A stretch of DNA of 19,389 nucleotides, from positions 1 through 19,389 of the forward strand of contig WOGZ01000483.1 of assembly GCA_009733775.1 (NCBI GenBank), read 5' to 3'. A program made the translations under genes and the position numbers. This DNA comes from Alectoria sarmentosa (lineage: Eukaryota > Ascomycota > Lecanoromycetes > Lecanorales > Parmeliaceae). Below the pieces are notes generated by a model. The model made no database searches, was not told where the DNA came from, and saw only the letters and a program-made list of their open reading frames with translations. Position 1 is the stretch's first letter; each line of letters starts with the position of its first letter. Of the stretch, positions 19,012 to 19,389 are shown one piece after another.

Positions 19012-19389
19012 TAAAAAGATTTTATATTATTCGATTAAATTAACGATTGATTTATAAAAAGATTTCATTATTTACTCTTTTTTTCTTTTTTTCTCTTTTT
19101 TACAATCGTCGTTATTATAATGAATAACGATAATTATAAATAACTTTCGATTATTATGCGTATATCTTCACGTCATTTTTTTAACGACAAAATCAATCGA
19201 TGTTAATAATAACGATATATCGATTCAAGATTTAAACGAATACGCGATTTTCATTATTTATATTATAAACATTTTTTAAGTTTTTTAACGTCGTTTTAAA
19301 ATCTCGTTATTGCTATTATTAATTTTATTTAATTTTATATATATAATAATTTATAAAAAAAGATTATTTAAAACATTATTAAAATATAT
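19012..19389 (+). other. 3' untranslated region of right gypsy copy, running off the window
   Basis: No domain was seen. It is the reverse complement of left 2509-2880 (for example 19140-19203 with 2695-2758). A pyrimidine-rich run at 19075-19100 lies opposite the left copy's A run. The polypurine tract and 3' LTR are expected just past 19389. Confidence 0.65.

Larger units (their letters stand above)
11041..19389 (+). mobile_element. Ty3/gypsy chromovirus, right copy (5' LTR to near the 3' end; 3' LTR beyond window)
   Basis: Same family as 1921-8232, in opposite orientation. The two align throughout in reverse complement, with landmark coordinate sums of 19272-19298 before the 1844-bp insertion and about 21210 after it. 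The sum is about 21895 after the block that the left copy has lost. By that last sum the 3' LTR should begin about 0.2 kb past the window end. The copy retains the integrase core but has a TRIM-like element in its RT and many RIP-type stops. The five bases outside its LTR are TAAAA, a candidate target duplication whose partner is off the window. Confidence 0.92.

Noticed and set aside
1..19389. Mitochondrial, plastid, apicomplexan, microsporidian or gut-fungus AT-rich DNA
   Set aside because: CpG is retained while other C/G contexts are depleted, and the only coding traces are Ty1/copia and Ty3/gypsy polyproteins with stops at Trp/Gln. These point to RIP in an ascomycete nuclear genome.

Overview
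This window reads as a gene-free, RIP-type (repeat-induced point mutation) AT-rich block of a filamentous ascomycete (Pezizomycotina) nuclear genome. The sequence is overwhelmingly A+T, and the remaining C and G sit mostly in CpG pairs. Every recognisable coding trace belongs to a retrotransposon and is peppered with stop codons at positions where the family has Trp or Gln. The species cannot be told from the sequence. No host gene was found.

The layout is a nest of three generations of LTR elements. (1) Oldest: a Ty1/copia element on the minus strand. Its possible gag tail, protease, GAG-pre-integrase, integrase, reverse transcriptase and most of RNase H lie in 8238-11040. The end of its RNase H lies at about 1560-1920, with presumed 3' UTR/LTR further left. 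(2) Two copies of one Ty3/gypsy chromovirus are inserted in that copia. The left copy (1921-8232, minus strand) is complete from LTR to LTR, with a CTTTT target duplication at 1916-1920 and 8233-8237, and it splits the copia RNase H. The right copy (11041 to beyond the window, plus strand) starts in or near the copia gag. Their 5' LTRs face each other across the 2.8 kb copia spacer, so the window is a giant imperfect inverted repeat (about 2509-8232 against 11041-19389). (3) Youngest: a 1844-bp non-autonomous, TRIM-like LTR element (14570-16413, about 150-bp LTRs, ATTTT duplication) inserted in the reverse transcriptase of the right gypsy copy.

The gypsy element reads LTR - leader - Gag - protease - RT - RNase H - integrase (zinc-binding, DDE core, GPY/F module, chromodomain) - polypurine tract - LTR. 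The left copy has lost about 684 bp that hold exactly the integrase catalytic core. The right copy keeps the core, but its catalytic Glu codon reads Lys and its RT is interrupted. No element in the window could be autonomous now.

The left edge (about 31-290) is a degenerate 43-bp tandem repeat. The rest of 300-1540 is featureless AT-rich sequence, probably the copia 3' end. All protein calls come from reading frames by eye on both gypsy copies and the copia spacer; no database search was possible.
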